Below, piece after piece: positions 20,065 through 28,502 of a stretch of DNA of 64,000 nt. The DNA is taken from assembly GCF_000380335.1 (NCBI RefSeq), contig NC_021149.1, forward strand, positions 3,834,501 to 3,898,500, given 5' to 3'. Position numbers and translations under genes: made by a program. Numbering within the stretch: the first letter of the stretch is position 1; each line of letters starts with the position of its first letter. The notes under the pieces were generated by a model. That model saw only the letters and a list, made by a program, of their open reading frames with translations, made no database searches and was not told where the DNA came from. The stretch is from Azotobacter vinelandii CA (GTDB lineage: Bacteria > Pseudomonadota > Gammaproteobacteria > Pseudomonadales > Pseudomonadaceae).

Positions 20065-21963
20065 TCACAGCCTGGGCTTGCCGTGCCCGTCGCGCGCCTG
20101 GGCCATGGCCGCCAGGCGCACGGCGACGTTGGCCGCCCCGTAGCCGGCGTAGTCCCTGCGCTGCAGGATCTCGAAGAAGAAACGCTCGGCGAACGGCTCG
20201 GTATAGACGTGGAACAGCTCGCCGCCCTGCGCATCGCGGTCGTAGAGGATGTTGAAGTAGGCCAGCCTGCTGAGGAAGTCGTCGTCGAAATCGAAGCGCG
20301 CGGCCAGGTCGTCGTAGTAGTTCAGCGGAATCTCCAGCAGCGGCACGCCGGCCTCCTTGGCCAGCTCGACGGCGACGAAGATGTCGTCGCAGGAGAAAGC
20401 GATGTGGTGCACGCCGGAGCCGCGATAGCTCGACAGCGAGCGCGAGATGGCCGTGTTGCGGTTCTCCGAGATGTTCAGCGGCAGGCGCACCGAGCAGCAG
20501 CGGCTGCGCACGGCGCGGCTCTTGACCAGACCGTAGGGATCGGGCAGCACCACTTCGTCGTCGGCCTCGAAGTCGAACAGGCTCTTGTAGAACAGCACCC
20601 AGGAATCCATGGCCTCGGCCGGCAGGGCCATGGCCACGTGGTCGATGCGCTGCAGCGCGCCGGCGCAGGTGCCGCCCTTCAGCTCGAAATCGGTCTCGTA
20701 GATGCTGTGGCCCTCGGCATCGCGGTCGACCAGATAGATCAGGCTGCTGTCCGGCGCGCGCACCGCCGGAATCTCGCGCTCGTTGGGACCGACCAGGCCA
20801 CGGTAGGGTTGTCCGCCGAAGCCGCAGGCGCGCTCCAGCGCTCGATGGCTGTCCTGCACCCGCAGCGCGGTGGCGCACAGCGACGGGCCATGGGCCTCGA
20901 AATAGCCGTGGGCGAAGGAATAGGGCTCGGCGTTGAGCACCAGGTTGATGTCGCCCTGGCGCAGCAGGCTGACGTTCTTCGAGCGGTGGCGGCCGGCCTC
21001 GACGAAACCGAGACGGGTCAGCCACTGGCCCAGTCGGGCGGCATGGTCGTCGTCGACGGCGAACTCGAGGAACTCGATGCCGTCGTAGCGACTGGCCGGC
21101 GGCGGCGCGAACAGCACCCCGGGCTCTGGCGGCCGTCCCTGGCGCTCCAGCAGCAGGCGGGTCTTCTCCTCCAGGTAGAGCAGCGAGCGGTAGCCGTCCA
21201 GCGCGTTGCCGCGGGTCGGCGCGGCGCGGAAGCCGTCGTTGAAGATTTCCAGCGACAGCGGCCCGCGGTAGCCGCTCTTGAGGATCGGCGCGAGAAAGCC
21301 CGCCAGGTCGAACTCGCCCTGCCCCGGGAAACAGCGGAAATGCCGGCTCCATTCCAGCACATCCATGGCCAGGATCGGCGCATCGGCCATCTGCACGAAG
21401 AAGATCTTTTCTCCGGGCACCTCGGCGATGGCACTCGGATCGCCTTTCAGCGACAGGGTGTGAAAGCTGTCGAGGATCATGCCCAGATCGGGATGGTCGG
21501 CTTCCCGCACGATGTCCCAGACCTGTTGCCAGGTGTTGACGTGGCGCCCCCAGGCCAGCGCTTCGTAGCCGATGCGCAGGCGGCGCGCGGCGGCCCGCTC
21601 GGCCAGCAGCCGCAGGTCGTCGACGAGGATCTGCCGGTCGCCCAGGGAATCCCCGGCGACGTTGCTGCACACCAGCACCAGGTCGGTGCCCAGTTCCTGC
21701 ATCAGGTCGAACTTGCGCTCGGCGCGGTCGAGGTTGCGCTGCAGCCGGTCGCGCCGGCAGCCCTCGAAGTCGCGAAACGGCTGGAACAACGTGATGGCCA
21801 GGCCCAGGTCGGCCGCCATCCGGCGTACCTCGCGCGGGCTGGCGCCGTGGTAGAGCAAGTCGTTCTCGAAGATTTCCACGCCATCGAAGCCGGCGGCGGC
21901 GACCGCCTCGAGCTTTTCCGGCAGGGTTCCGCTGAGCGAGACGGTGGCAATGGAACGATGCAT
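20065..21963 (-). CDS. quiC: 3-dehydroshikimate dehydratase, QuiC1 type (TIM barrel + HPPD-like domain)
   Basis: The 632-residue protein converts 3-dehydroshikimate to protocatechuate. The N-terminal ~290 residues form the sugar-isomerase-like TIM barrel, with metal ligands at Glu134 (YEALAWG), Asp165 (LDSFH), Gln191 (VQMADA) and Glu239 (LEIFND). These positions match those known for the Pseudomonas putida QuiC1 enzyme. The C-terminal half resembles 4-hydroxyphenylpyruvate dioxygenase (VOC folds, IDHVAMALP and GVHHIAFSCDDIF), as in that two-domain class. It is transcribed away from the porin gene at 22401 across a 437-bp control region. Confidence 0.93.
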   Translation of the reverse strand: MHRSIATVSLSGTLPEKLEAVAAAGFDGVEIFENDLLYHGASPREVRRMAADLGLAITLFQPFRDFEGCRRDRLQRNLDRAERKFDLMQELGTDLVLVCSNVAGDSLGDRQILVDDLRLLAERAAARRLRIGYEALAWGRHVNTWQQVWDIVREADHPDLGMILDSFHTLSLKGDPSAIAEVPGEKIFFVQMADAPILAMDVLEWSRHFRCFPGQGEFDLAGFLAPILKSGYRGPLSLEIFNDGFRAAPTRGNALDGYRSLLYLEEKTRLLLERQGRPPEPGVLFAPPPASRYDGIEFLEFAVDDDHAARLGQWLTRLGFVEAGRHRSKNVSLLRQGDINLVLNAEPYSFAHGYFEAHGPSLCATALRVQDSHRALERACGFGGQPYRGLVGPNEREIPAVRAPDSSLIYLVDRDAEGHSIYETDFELKGGTCAGALQRIDHVAMALPAEAMDSWVLFYKSLFDFEADDEVVLPDPYGLVKSRAVRSRCCSVRLPLNISENRNTAISRSLSSYRGSGVHHIAFSCDDIFVAVELAKEAGVPLLEIPLNYYDDLAARFDFDDDFLSRLAYFNILYDRDAQGGELFHVYTEPFAERFFFEILQRRDYAGYGAANVAVRLAAMAQARDGHGKPRL

Positions 21964-22080
21964 GGGTCCTCCGCATTGGAGCAGTCTGCCGCCAGCGGAC
22001 GCCGCAACCGTGGGGCGGGAGGGTCGGACTGGCGAAGGGAAAATCCGTATCGATTATTGGACGGGGCCGCGAGGCGGGCA

Positions 22081-22100
22081 ACCAAAATGTACCGGTTGGT
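22081..22100 (-). promoter_or_regulatory. Candidate TetR operator in the quiC/porin control region
   Basis: ACCAAAATGTACCGGTTGGT is a dyad: half-sites ACCAA/TTGGT around a GTAC centre. It lies 118 bp upstream of the quiC start and shares its core with the site upstream of aroQ. Such ~20-bp dyads are typical TetR operators. Confidence 0.55.
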
Positions 22101-22109
22101 TAGTTATTC

Positions 22110-22124
22110 GTTCGATTATCGCAC
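22110..22124 (+). promoter_or_regulatory. PcaR-like box in the quiC/porin control region
   Basis: GTTCGATTATCGCAC differs at one position from the PcaR consensus I recall for P. putida (GTTCGATAATCGCAC). It sits 10 bp from the TetR-type dyad, between quiC and the OprD porin gene. It would place quinate uptake and/or quiC under the same beta-ketoadipate-responsive regulator as pcaIJ. Confidence 0.5.
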
Positions 22125-22400
22125 GAAAGCCCCGCTCTCTGATTGACCCCCGGCAGGGCGCACGGCAACCATGAAAGCCGCTCAGGAGCTTTTCCAGCAG
22201 CGTCCGATTCCAACAATAATTTCAAAAGGAATTTCCCCGATGTCCCGCATGTCCGCCTTATCGCCTCCGCATCGCCGCCATTTCCCGGTACATCCGCGCT
22301 GATCCGGCGCGCCGTCACTCCTCCATCACCCCACTCCCCCACCATTCCGTGTCCGGTCGGAGGAGAGGGCCATGCCTTACAAGAATCACGGAGAACCGCA

Positions 22401-23681
22401 ATGACTTCACGCAACCCGCTGTCGATGGCGCGCGACGGCGCAAGCCTGACCCTCGGCGCGCTCCTGGCCCTGCCCCTCGCCGCGCATGCCGCAGGTTTCG
22501 TCGAAGACGCCAAGGGCACCCTGACCCTGCGCAACTTCTTCATCAACCGCAACTTCAAGGGCGACAACGCCACCCGCAGCAAGGCCGAGGAATGGACCCA
22601 GAACCTCCTCCTCGACCTCAAGTCCGGCTACACCGAGGGCCCGCTCGGCTTCGGCCTCGACGTGCTCGGCCTCTACTCCGTCAAGCTCGACGGCGGCAAG
22701 GGCACCGGCGGCACCCAGTTGCTGCCGCTCGACCACGACGGCAAGCCCGCCGACCAGTTCGGCCGCCTGGCGGTGGCCGGCAAGCTGAAGTTCTCGGAAA
22801 CCGAACTGCGCGCCGGCGAATGGGCGCTGGTACTGCCGATCCTGCGTTCCGACGACGGCCGCTCGCTGCCGCAGACCTTCCGCGGCTCCATGCTCACCTC
22901 GAAGGAAATCGAGAACCTCACCCTCCACGCCGGCCACATCACCGGCAACAGCCCGCGCGACGACGGCAGCATGGAGGAGATGACCCTGTTCGGCACCAGT
23001 CCCTACACCAGCGACCGCACCTCCGACGATTTCGACTTCGGCGGCCTCGAATACAGCTTCAACGGCAAGCGCACCCTGGTCGGCGTCTGGTACGCGCGCC
23101 TGAAGGACATCTACAAGCAGCGCTACATCCAGCTCCAGCACAGCCAGCCGCTGGGCGGCGACTGGACCCTGGGCGCCAACATCGGCTACTTCGACGGCGA
23201 GGACGACGGCGAGGCGCTCGAAGGCCATCTGGACAACAAGGCGCTGTCCGGGCTGTTCTCGCTCCGGACCGGCGCGCACACCTTCTACCTGGGCCTGCAG
23301 CGGATCAGCGGCGACAGCAAGTGGCTGCGGGTCAACGGCACCAGCGGCGGCACCCTGGCCAACGACAGCTACAACTCCAGCTACGACAACGCCCGCGAAC
23401 GCTCCTGGCAGCTACGCTACGACTACAACTTCGCCGCCCTGGGCATGCCGGGGCTGACCTTCATGACCCGCTACATCAGCGGCAAGAACATCCACGTCGG
23501 CGCCGTCGACGACGGCGAGGAATGGGGCCGCGAGAGCGAAGTGGCCTACGTGGTGCAGAGCGGCGCGGCGAAGAACCTGACGCTGCGCTGGCGCAACACC
23601 ACCATGCGTCGCGACTACGGCAGCGACAACCAGTTCAACGAGCAACGCCTGATCATCCAGTACCCGCTGTCGCTGTTCTGA
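22401..23681 (+). CDS. OprD-family outer-membrane porin
   Basis: The 426-residue protein has a signal peptide (MTSRNPLSMARDGASLTLGA, cleaved near AHAAGFVED). The OprD pattern follows: DAKGTLTLRNFFINRNF, SKAEEWTQNLLLDLKSGYTEG, repeated amphipathic strands and the C-terminal aromatic ending IIQYPLSLF. GGAG lies 7 nt before the ATG; longer in-frame upstream codons lack a signal peptide. OprD/Occ porins take up carboxylates. Its place divergent from quiC, next to PcaR-like and TetR-like sites, suggests uptake of quinate, shikimate or a related aromatic acid. Confidence 0.92.
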   Translation: MTSRNPLSMARDGASLTLGALLALPLAAHAAGFVEDAKGTLTLRNFFINRNFKGDNATRSKAEEWTQNLLLDLKSGYTEGPLGFGLDVLGLYSVKLDGGKGTGGTQLLPLDHDGKPADQFGRLAVAGKLKFSETELRAGEWALVLPILRSDDGRSLPQTFRGSMLTSKEIENLTLHAGHITGNSPRDDGSMEEMTLFGTSPYTSDRTSDDFDFGGLEYSFNGKRTLVGVWYARLKDIYKQRYIQLQHSQPLGGDWTLGANIGYFDGEDDGEALEGHLDNKALSGLFSLRTGAHTFYLGLQRISGDSKWLRVNGTSGGTLANDSYNSSYDNARERSWQLRYDYNFAALGMPGLTFMTRYISGKNIHVGAVDDGEEWGRESEVAYVVQSGAAKNLTLRWRNTTMRRDYGSDNQFNEQRLIIQYPLSLF

Positions 23682-23711
23682 CCGTCACCGCTTGCCTTCT
23701 GCGAGAGGTTT

Positions 23712-23739
23712 GACCCGCCGTCACGGCGGGTCTTTTTTT
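23712..23739 (+). terminator. Rho-independent terminator after the first OprD porin
   Basis: Stem GACCCGCCG/CGGCGGGTC with loop TCA is followed by seven T residues, 30 bp after the porin stop codon. Confidence 0.92.
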
Positions 23740-24212
23740 GCGTGCGCCAGACATGACGCGGTTCGGATCGCCGTGGTGGCGAGCCGATGACTTAGTCCTC
23801 TACACACCCGGCAAGGTGGTGTGAGAGGACAGCGGCTGCGGGGCCGCCTCCTGCTCGATCCAGCAATCGCGCCGGAAAACGCCGGCGCGCCTCCGCCGCC
23901 GATCCGGAACGACTGCGAATCCACGCCGCCAATCGGCGAACAGGCGGCGAAAACTTCATGAAAGGCTGCTGAAAGCTTTTGTTACTAGCATCGCCACATC
24001 GCCCTCGGGATCGCCCCGAAGGCCGATGCTCCGAGCGGCCCGGCGCACGACCGGGACGCTTTCGATAACAACAACAAGACTTTCGAGGCTCCATCCCCAT
24101 GCCCGACCCGTCCCGGCGATAGCCACAGCATCCAAGCCCCCACCATGTAGACGTCCGCCCTGGCGGAGGGGCGCCCGCATGCCCGGAAATCACCTGTTCA
24201 GGAATAAAAACA
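23740..24212. other. Intergenic region upstream of the second porin
   Basis: This 473-bp stretch has no convincing ORF. It contains an inverted repeat around GCGCCGGAAAACGCCGGCGC (23869-23888). I found no copy of the TetR-type dyad or PcaR-like box in it, so the second porin is probably regulated differently from the first. Confidence 0.35.
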
Positions 24213-25481
24213 ATGAGAATGTCCACCGTTCGGCGCGCGAAGCCTTGCCGAATCGCACTCCCCTTCGCGCTGGCCACCGCCCTGCCGTCCGGCGCGCTGC
24301 ATGCCGCCTTCTTCGAAGATGCCAAGGGCACGCTGAACCTGCGCAACTACTATCTGAATCGGGATTACGATCACGGGGCCACTCGCGGCAAGGCCGAGGA
24401 GTGGACCCAGAGCTTTATCCTGAACGTGCAATCGGGCTTCACCGAAGGCCCGGTCGGTTTCGGCATCGACCTGCTCGGGCTCTGGTCGGTCAAGCTCGAC
24501 GGCGGCAGGGGTACCTACGGCACCCAGTTGCTGCCCACGCACGATGGCAACAAGCCGGCTGACGACTTCGGCCGCTTCGGCGTCGCCTTCAAGGCACGTT
24601 ATTCCAATACCGAGATCAAGATCGGCGAGTGGAATCCGGTGCTGCCCATCCTGAGTTCGGACGACGGACGCGGCCTGACCCAGACCTTCCAGGGCGGCAT
24701 GCTCACCTCCAGGGAAATCAAGAATGTGACCATCCATGCAGGACAGATGCGCCAGACCAGCCCGCGCAACGATGCCAGCATGCAGGACATGACCCTCGAC
24801 GGCATCAGCAGCCGCGACAGCTCCGACCGCTTCAACTTCGGCGGCATCGAATACAGCTTCAACGACGGCAGGACCATGCTCAGCGCCTGGTTCGCACAAC
24901 TGGAGGACCTCTACAAGCAGCGCTACTTCGAGATCCGCCATACCCAGCCGCTGGGCGGCGACGCATCGTTCAACGCCAAGCTGGGGCTCTTCGACGGCGA
25001 GGAGGACGGCCAGGCCTTCGCCGGCGACCTGGACAACAAGACCTTCTTCGGCCGCTTCGCCCTCAGGACCGGCAGCAACACCTTCACCTTCGCCTACCAG
25101 AAACTCACCGGCAAGGACCGCTGGCTGCAGGTCAACGGCACCAGCGCCGATCCCCTGCCCAACGATGTCTACGCCGGCCCCTACAACAATCCCAAGGAAG
25201 AATCCTGGCAGATCCGCCACGACTATAACTTCGCCGGCCTCGGCATTCCCGGCATGACCTTCATGAGCCGCTACATCGACGGCCGGAACGTGCACAGGGA
25301 CGGCGCGACCAACGGCGAAACCTGGAGCCGCGAGAACGAACTGGCCTACGTCTTCCAGAGCGGCTCGCTGAAGAACCTCACCGTCCGCCTGCGTAACTCG
25401 ACCAAACGTGCCAACTGGGGCACCAACACCAGTTGGAACGAGAATCGCGTGGTCATCAATTACCCGATCTCGCTGTTCTGA
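24213..25481 (+). CDS. OprD-family outer-membrane porin (second copy)
   Basis: The 422-residue protein is a paralogue of the porin at 22401. It has a signal peptide (RIALPFALATALPSGALHAA), FFEDAKGTLNLRNYYLNRDY, GKAEEWTQSFILNVQSGFTEG, and the terminal strand VVINYPISLF with C-terminal Phe. AGGAA lies ~8 nt before ATG 24213; an ATG two codons later is equally possible. The loops differ most between the two copies (TSPYTSDRTSDD against SSRDSSDRF), which would change substrate preference. The duplication is followed by a 521-bp gap and an aldo/keto reductase. Confidence 0.92.
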   Translation: MRMSTVRRAKPCRIALPFALATALPSGALHAAFFEDAKGTLNLRNYYLNRDYDHGATRGKAEEWTQSFILNVQSGFTEGPVGFGIDLLGLWSVKLDGGRGTYGTQLLPTHDGNKPADDFGRFGVAFKARYSNTEIKIGEWNPVLPILSSDDGRGLTQTFQGGMLTSREIKNVTIHAGQMRQTSPRNDASMQDMTLDGISSRDSSDRFNFGGIEYSFNDGRTMLSAWFAQLEDLYKQRYFEIRHTQPLGGDASFNAKLGLFDGEEDGQAFAGDLDNKTFFGRFALRTGSNTFTFAYQKLTGKDRWLQVNGTSADPLPNDVYAGPYNNPKEESWQIRHDYNFAGLGIPGMTFMSRYIDGRNVHRDGATNGETWSRENELAYVFQSGSLKNLTVRLRNSTKRANWGTNTSWNENRVVINYPISLF

Positions 25482-26002
25482 GACGCGCCGGCCCCGCCAA
25501 GCCCCGGATTCGAAAAAGCACTGGAAGCCGAGGAAAAGGCGACCCACCTGGGCGGCCCCACCTCGGCAGCCCCACCTGGGCGGCCCCACCGCTTGGTGCG
25601 AAATCGTGACGCTTTCCTCGACGGAGGCTACGGGGTTCGCCTTGCACGGCGACCTATTCTTGCCGCGGCGCATCAGCAGGCAGGAAATCCGGCCCCGGCT
25701 ACGCCGGGGTTCCCTCCGGGGCCCGTCACGAAAAGGATTCGGCTGTCGCGCCCACTCCAGATCGGTTCACGCCGACATCCCCGCCCGATGCCCGCTCCGC
25801 CAGGCACGGAGCCGCCCCTTGAACAATGGCAATCAACTCGAACACCAGAAACCCGCCGCGCTTGGCCTGACCGCTTTCCCACATTACTATCGGAACAGAG
25901 TTCCAGAATATTAGAAATCATGGCCCGCAGGCGGATCGCCAGACAGCGGGCCAGGCACGCAACCACCGCACGACGAACGCAACGACTCGGGGAGAAGAAC
26001 GG
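25482..26002. other. Intergenic region, mostly without recognised features
   Basis: This 521-bp stretch has no ORF with protein-like composition and a start signal. It contains the direct repeat at 25543-25590. An AT-rich patch at about 25885-25925 (ATTACTATCGG, AATATTAG) is the likely promoter of the aldo/keto reductase at 26003. Confidence 0.35.
25543..25590. repeat. 20-bp perfect direct repeat, 28-bp period
   Basis: CCCACCTGGGCGGCCCCACC occurs at 25543-25562 and again at 25571-25590, with a related partial unit (CGGCAGCCCCACC) between them. The copies are identical. Function unknown; possibly a slippage product. Confidence 0.8.
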
Positions 26003-26836
26003 ATGCAAACCATCGTCACCCACGACAAGCTGGTCCTGCCGAAGCTGGGCCTCGGCACCTGGCCGATGCTCGGCGAGGAATGCACGCAAGCCGTGCTGAG
26101 CGCCCTGGAGCTGGGCTACCGGCACATCGACACGGCCGCCGCCTACGAGAACGAGGCGGCCGTCGGCCTGGCCCTGGAGCGCTCGCCGGTGCCCCGCGAA
26201 AGCGTGCACCTGACCACCAAGGTCTGGTGGGACCGGTTGCAGCCGGCAGCCATGCGCGCTTCGCTACAGCGCAGCCTGGAAGCCCTGCGCACCGACCGGG
26301 TCGACCTGTTCATGATCCACTGGCCGGGCAAGGACTGGGACCTGCCGCGCAGCATCGAAACCCTGGTCGCCCTGCGCGAGGAAGGCAAGGCCCGGCACAT
26401 CGGCGTGGCCAACTTCCCGCTGCCGCTGCTGCGCAGGACCGTCGAGGAACTGGGCGCACCGCTCTCCGCCATCCAGGTGGAATACCATGTCCTGCTCGGC
26501 CAGCGGCGCCTGCTCGACTACGTCCGCCAGCACGGCATGGCGCTGATCGCCTACAGCCCGCTGGCCCGCAATCGCATCGCCGAGGTGGCGGAAATCCGCG
26601 ACATCGCCGCCAGGCACCAGGCCCGGCCCGCGCAGATCGCCCTGAAATGGCTGCTCGACCAGCCCGCAGTCGCCGCCATTCCCAAGGCCGCCAGCGTCGC
26701 CAACCAGCGCATCAACCTCGACGCGTTCAAGGTGACGCTGAACGACCGGGAACGTGCCCTGATCGACGCCCTGCCGAAGAACCAGCGCCTGGTCAGCCCC
26801 GATTTCGCCCCGCGCTGGGACCCCTTCGACGAATGA
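26003..26836 (+). CDS. Aldo/keto reductase (DkgB-like, 2,5-diketo-gluconate reductase group)
   Basis: The 277-residue protein keeps the AKR5-type tetrad: Asp/Tyr in GYRHIDTAAAYENEAAVG, Lys in HLTTKVWWD, His in DLFMIHWPG. The C-terminal cofactor segment is AAIPKAASVANQRINLDAF, and IGVANFPLPLLRR is the usual family motif. GGGGAGAAG precedes the ATG. It is single-standing after the porin. NADPH-dependent reduction of a keto-acid or aldehyde is expected; a link to quinate-related keto acids is only positional. Confidence 0.88.
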   Translation: MQTIVTHDKLVLPKLGLGTWPMLGEECTQAVLSALELGYRHIDTAAAYENEAAVGLALERSPVPRESVHLTTKVWWDRLQPAAMRASLQRSLEALRTDRVDLFMIHWPGKDWDLPRSIETLVALREEGKARHIGVANFPLPLLRRTVEELGAPLSAIQVEYHVLLGQRRLLDYVRQHGMALIAYSPLARNRIAEVAEIRDIAARHQARPAQIALKWLLDQPAVAAIPKAASVANQRINLDAFKVTLNDRERALIDALPKNQRLVSPDFAPRWDPFDE

Positions 26837-27018
26837 CCTCTCCCCCAGCTCGGCCGTCGCCCTGGGCCAGGCAGCGGTCTCTCATTCGACCGGGCGCCTC
26901 CATACCGCGTTTCGCCCCCGGAAGGCCGGGCACAGGCGTTGCGTAGGGGATCGAGCGGCAGGATGGCCACGAGAGAAACGAAGGGCCGGGGACGGCTCTT
27001 CTTGCCGGCCTGCGCGGA

Positions 27019-27885
27019 TTACAGGTGGCGCCGCGCCTGCAGCCAGGCGCTGCCCAGGCCGCTCAGGGCGATGACGCCCATGCCCAGCAGGGCGCCGCTA
27101 TCCGGCGCATGGTCGAACAGCAGCAGGCCGAGCAGCACGGCGAAGAGGATCTGCAGGTAACTGAACGGCGCCAGCGACACCGGCGAGCTGTACTGGAAGG
27201 CGATGGTCAGCAGCATGTGCCCGCCGACGGCGATCGCGCCCAGCGCGGCCATGGCCAGCAGTTGCGGCCAGGGCGGCAGGCCCTGCCAGAACAGCGGCAG
27301 CAGCAGGGTCATGCCGGTCGCGCCGACCAGCCCGGTGACCAGGTTGGTGGCGCCGGCGCTGTCGCGGGTGCCGATGCGCCGGGTCAGCAACTGGTAGAGC
27401 GCGTAGCAGGTGGCCGACGCCACCGGCAGCAGCATGGCCGGGGTGAGCAGTCCGCCGCCGGGACGGACGATGATCAGCACGCCGAGGAAGCCGACACCGA
27501 CCGCCAGCCACTGGCCGGGATTGGCGCGCTCGCCGAGCAGCGGCATCGCCAGCAGGATCACCAGCAGCGGCGCGATGAAGTGCACGGCGGTGGCCTCGGC
27601 CAGCGGCAGCAGCCTCAAGGCGGAAAGAAAGAACAGGCTGATCGACAGCAGCGACAGCCCGCGCAGCAGTTGCAGCCCCGGGCAGTTGACCCGCAGCACG
27701 CGCCAGCCGTGGCGCGGCAGTTGCCAGGCGGCGAGCAGCAGGCTCTGCGACAGATAGCGTACCCAGAGGACCATCAATACGCCGTTGGAAGCGGCGAGCT
27801 GCTTCGCCAGGCTGTCGTGGGAAGCGAAGGCCAGCACGGCGATACAGCTCAGCAGGATGCCCATGAGCGGGCGGGATAGGCTCAT
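27019..27885 (-). CDS. EamA/DMT-family inner-membrane transporter
   Basis: The 288-residue hydrophobic protein has about ten membrane spans in two EamA repeats: residues ~8-140, with LRGLSLLSISLFFLSALRLL and PLAEATAVHFIAPLLVILLA, and ~150-285, with YSSPVSLAPFSYLQILFAVL. The sequence fits the RhaT/YdcZ-like drug/metabolite exporter superfamily. It lies 63 bp downstream of pcaC on the same strand and could be the last gene of the pca transcript. The substrate is unknown. Confidence 0.87.
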   Translation of the reverse strand: MSLSRPLMGILLSCIAVLAFASHDSLAKQLAASNGVLMVLWVRYLSQSLLLAAWQLPRHGWRVLRVNCPGLQLLRGLSLLSISLFFLSALRLLPLAEATAVHFIAPLLVILLAMPLLGERANPGQWLAVGVGFLGVLIIVRPGGGLLTPAMLLPVASATCYALYQLLTRRIGTRDSAGATNLVTGLVGATGMTLLLPLFWQGLPPWPQLLAMAALGAIAVGGHMLLTIAFQYSSPVSLAPFSYLQILFAVLLGLLLFDHAPDSGALLGMGVIALSGLGSAWLQARRHL

Positions 27886-27948
27886 CCAGGAGGGCTCTCG
27901 ATAGTAAAGCGCCCTGTTCGGGGCATGGGGGCGTCCATGCCCATCGGA

Positions 27949-28341
27949 TCACGCCAGGGACTCGACGCCCAGTTCGTCCCACACCGACTCGGCCAGGTGG
28001 AAAGTGGCGTTGGCCGCGGGAATCCCGCAGTAGATGGCGCTCTGCATCAGCACTTCCTTGATCTCGTCGCGGGTCACGCCGTTGTTCCTGGCCGCGCGCA
28101 GGTGCAGCTTCAGCTCGCCCTCGCGGTTCATGCCGATCAGCATGGCGATGGTGATCAGGCTGCGGGTGTGGCGCGGCAGGCCCGGACGGGTCCAGATGTC
28201 GCCCCAGGCATGCCGGGTGATCATTTCCTGGAACTCCTCGTTGAACGGCGTCAGGTTCTTAAGGCTGCGGTCGACATGGGCGTCGCCGAGCACCGCACGG
28301 CGCACCTGCATGCCGGCGTCATAACGTTCTTTCTCGTCCAT
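27949..28341 (-). CDS. pcaC: 4-carboxymuconolactone decarboxylase
   Basis: The 130-residue stand-alone enzyme decarboxylates gamma-carboxymuconolactone to beta-ketoadipate enol-lactone. Typical sequence: MDEKERYDAGMQVRRAVLGD, NEEFQEMITRHAWGDIWTRP, MNREGELKLHLRAARNNGVT, and AIYCGIPAANATFHLAESVW. Length equals the usual single-domain PcaC (~130). Last of the pca pathway genes in this order. A 161-bp gap containing two REP-like palindromes separates it from pcaD. Confidence 0.95.
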   Translation of the reverse strand: MDEKERYDAGMQVRRAVLGDAHVDRSLKNLTPFNEEFQEMITRHAWGDIWTRPGLPRHTRSLITIAMLIGMNREGELKLHLRAARNNGVTRDEIKEVLMQSAIYCGIPAANATFHLAESVWDELGVESLA

Positions 28342-28425
28342 TGCTGGCTCCGTGAGAGGTTCGGCCGGCTCGCCCATGGCGGCTGGCCCGATGATCATGG
28401 TGGCGGGCTTGGCCTTTTCGCAGGC

Positions 28426-28490
28426 TGGGCAACGGCGCAGCCTTGCCCACCGTGGCCTTTGCTGGACAAGCGCTGCGCGCGTTGTCCAGC
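28426..28490. repeat. Two REP-like palindromes between pcaD and pcaC
   Basis: Imperfect palindrome 1 spans 28426-28449 (TGGGCAA...TTGCCCA). Palindrome 2 spans 28461-28490 (GCTGGACAA...TTGTCCAGC) and is followed by CTACGCC. They belong to the same sequence type as the four in the pcaB-pcaF gap (GGTGGAtAA-like arms). Confidence 0.75.
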
Positions 28491-28502
28491 CTACGCCCGA
28501 GC

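Noticed and set aside
19307..22081. A 924-codon minus-strand open frame covering the TetR gene and the whole quiC region
   Set aside because: Only its last ~220 codons (TetR) are real. The first ~700 codons are an out-of-frame Arg/Ala/Pro-rich reading of quiC, a common artefact at high GC.
25543..25590. The direct repeat as a CRISPR or iteron origin
   Set aside because: Only two full copies, no replication or cas gene nearby.
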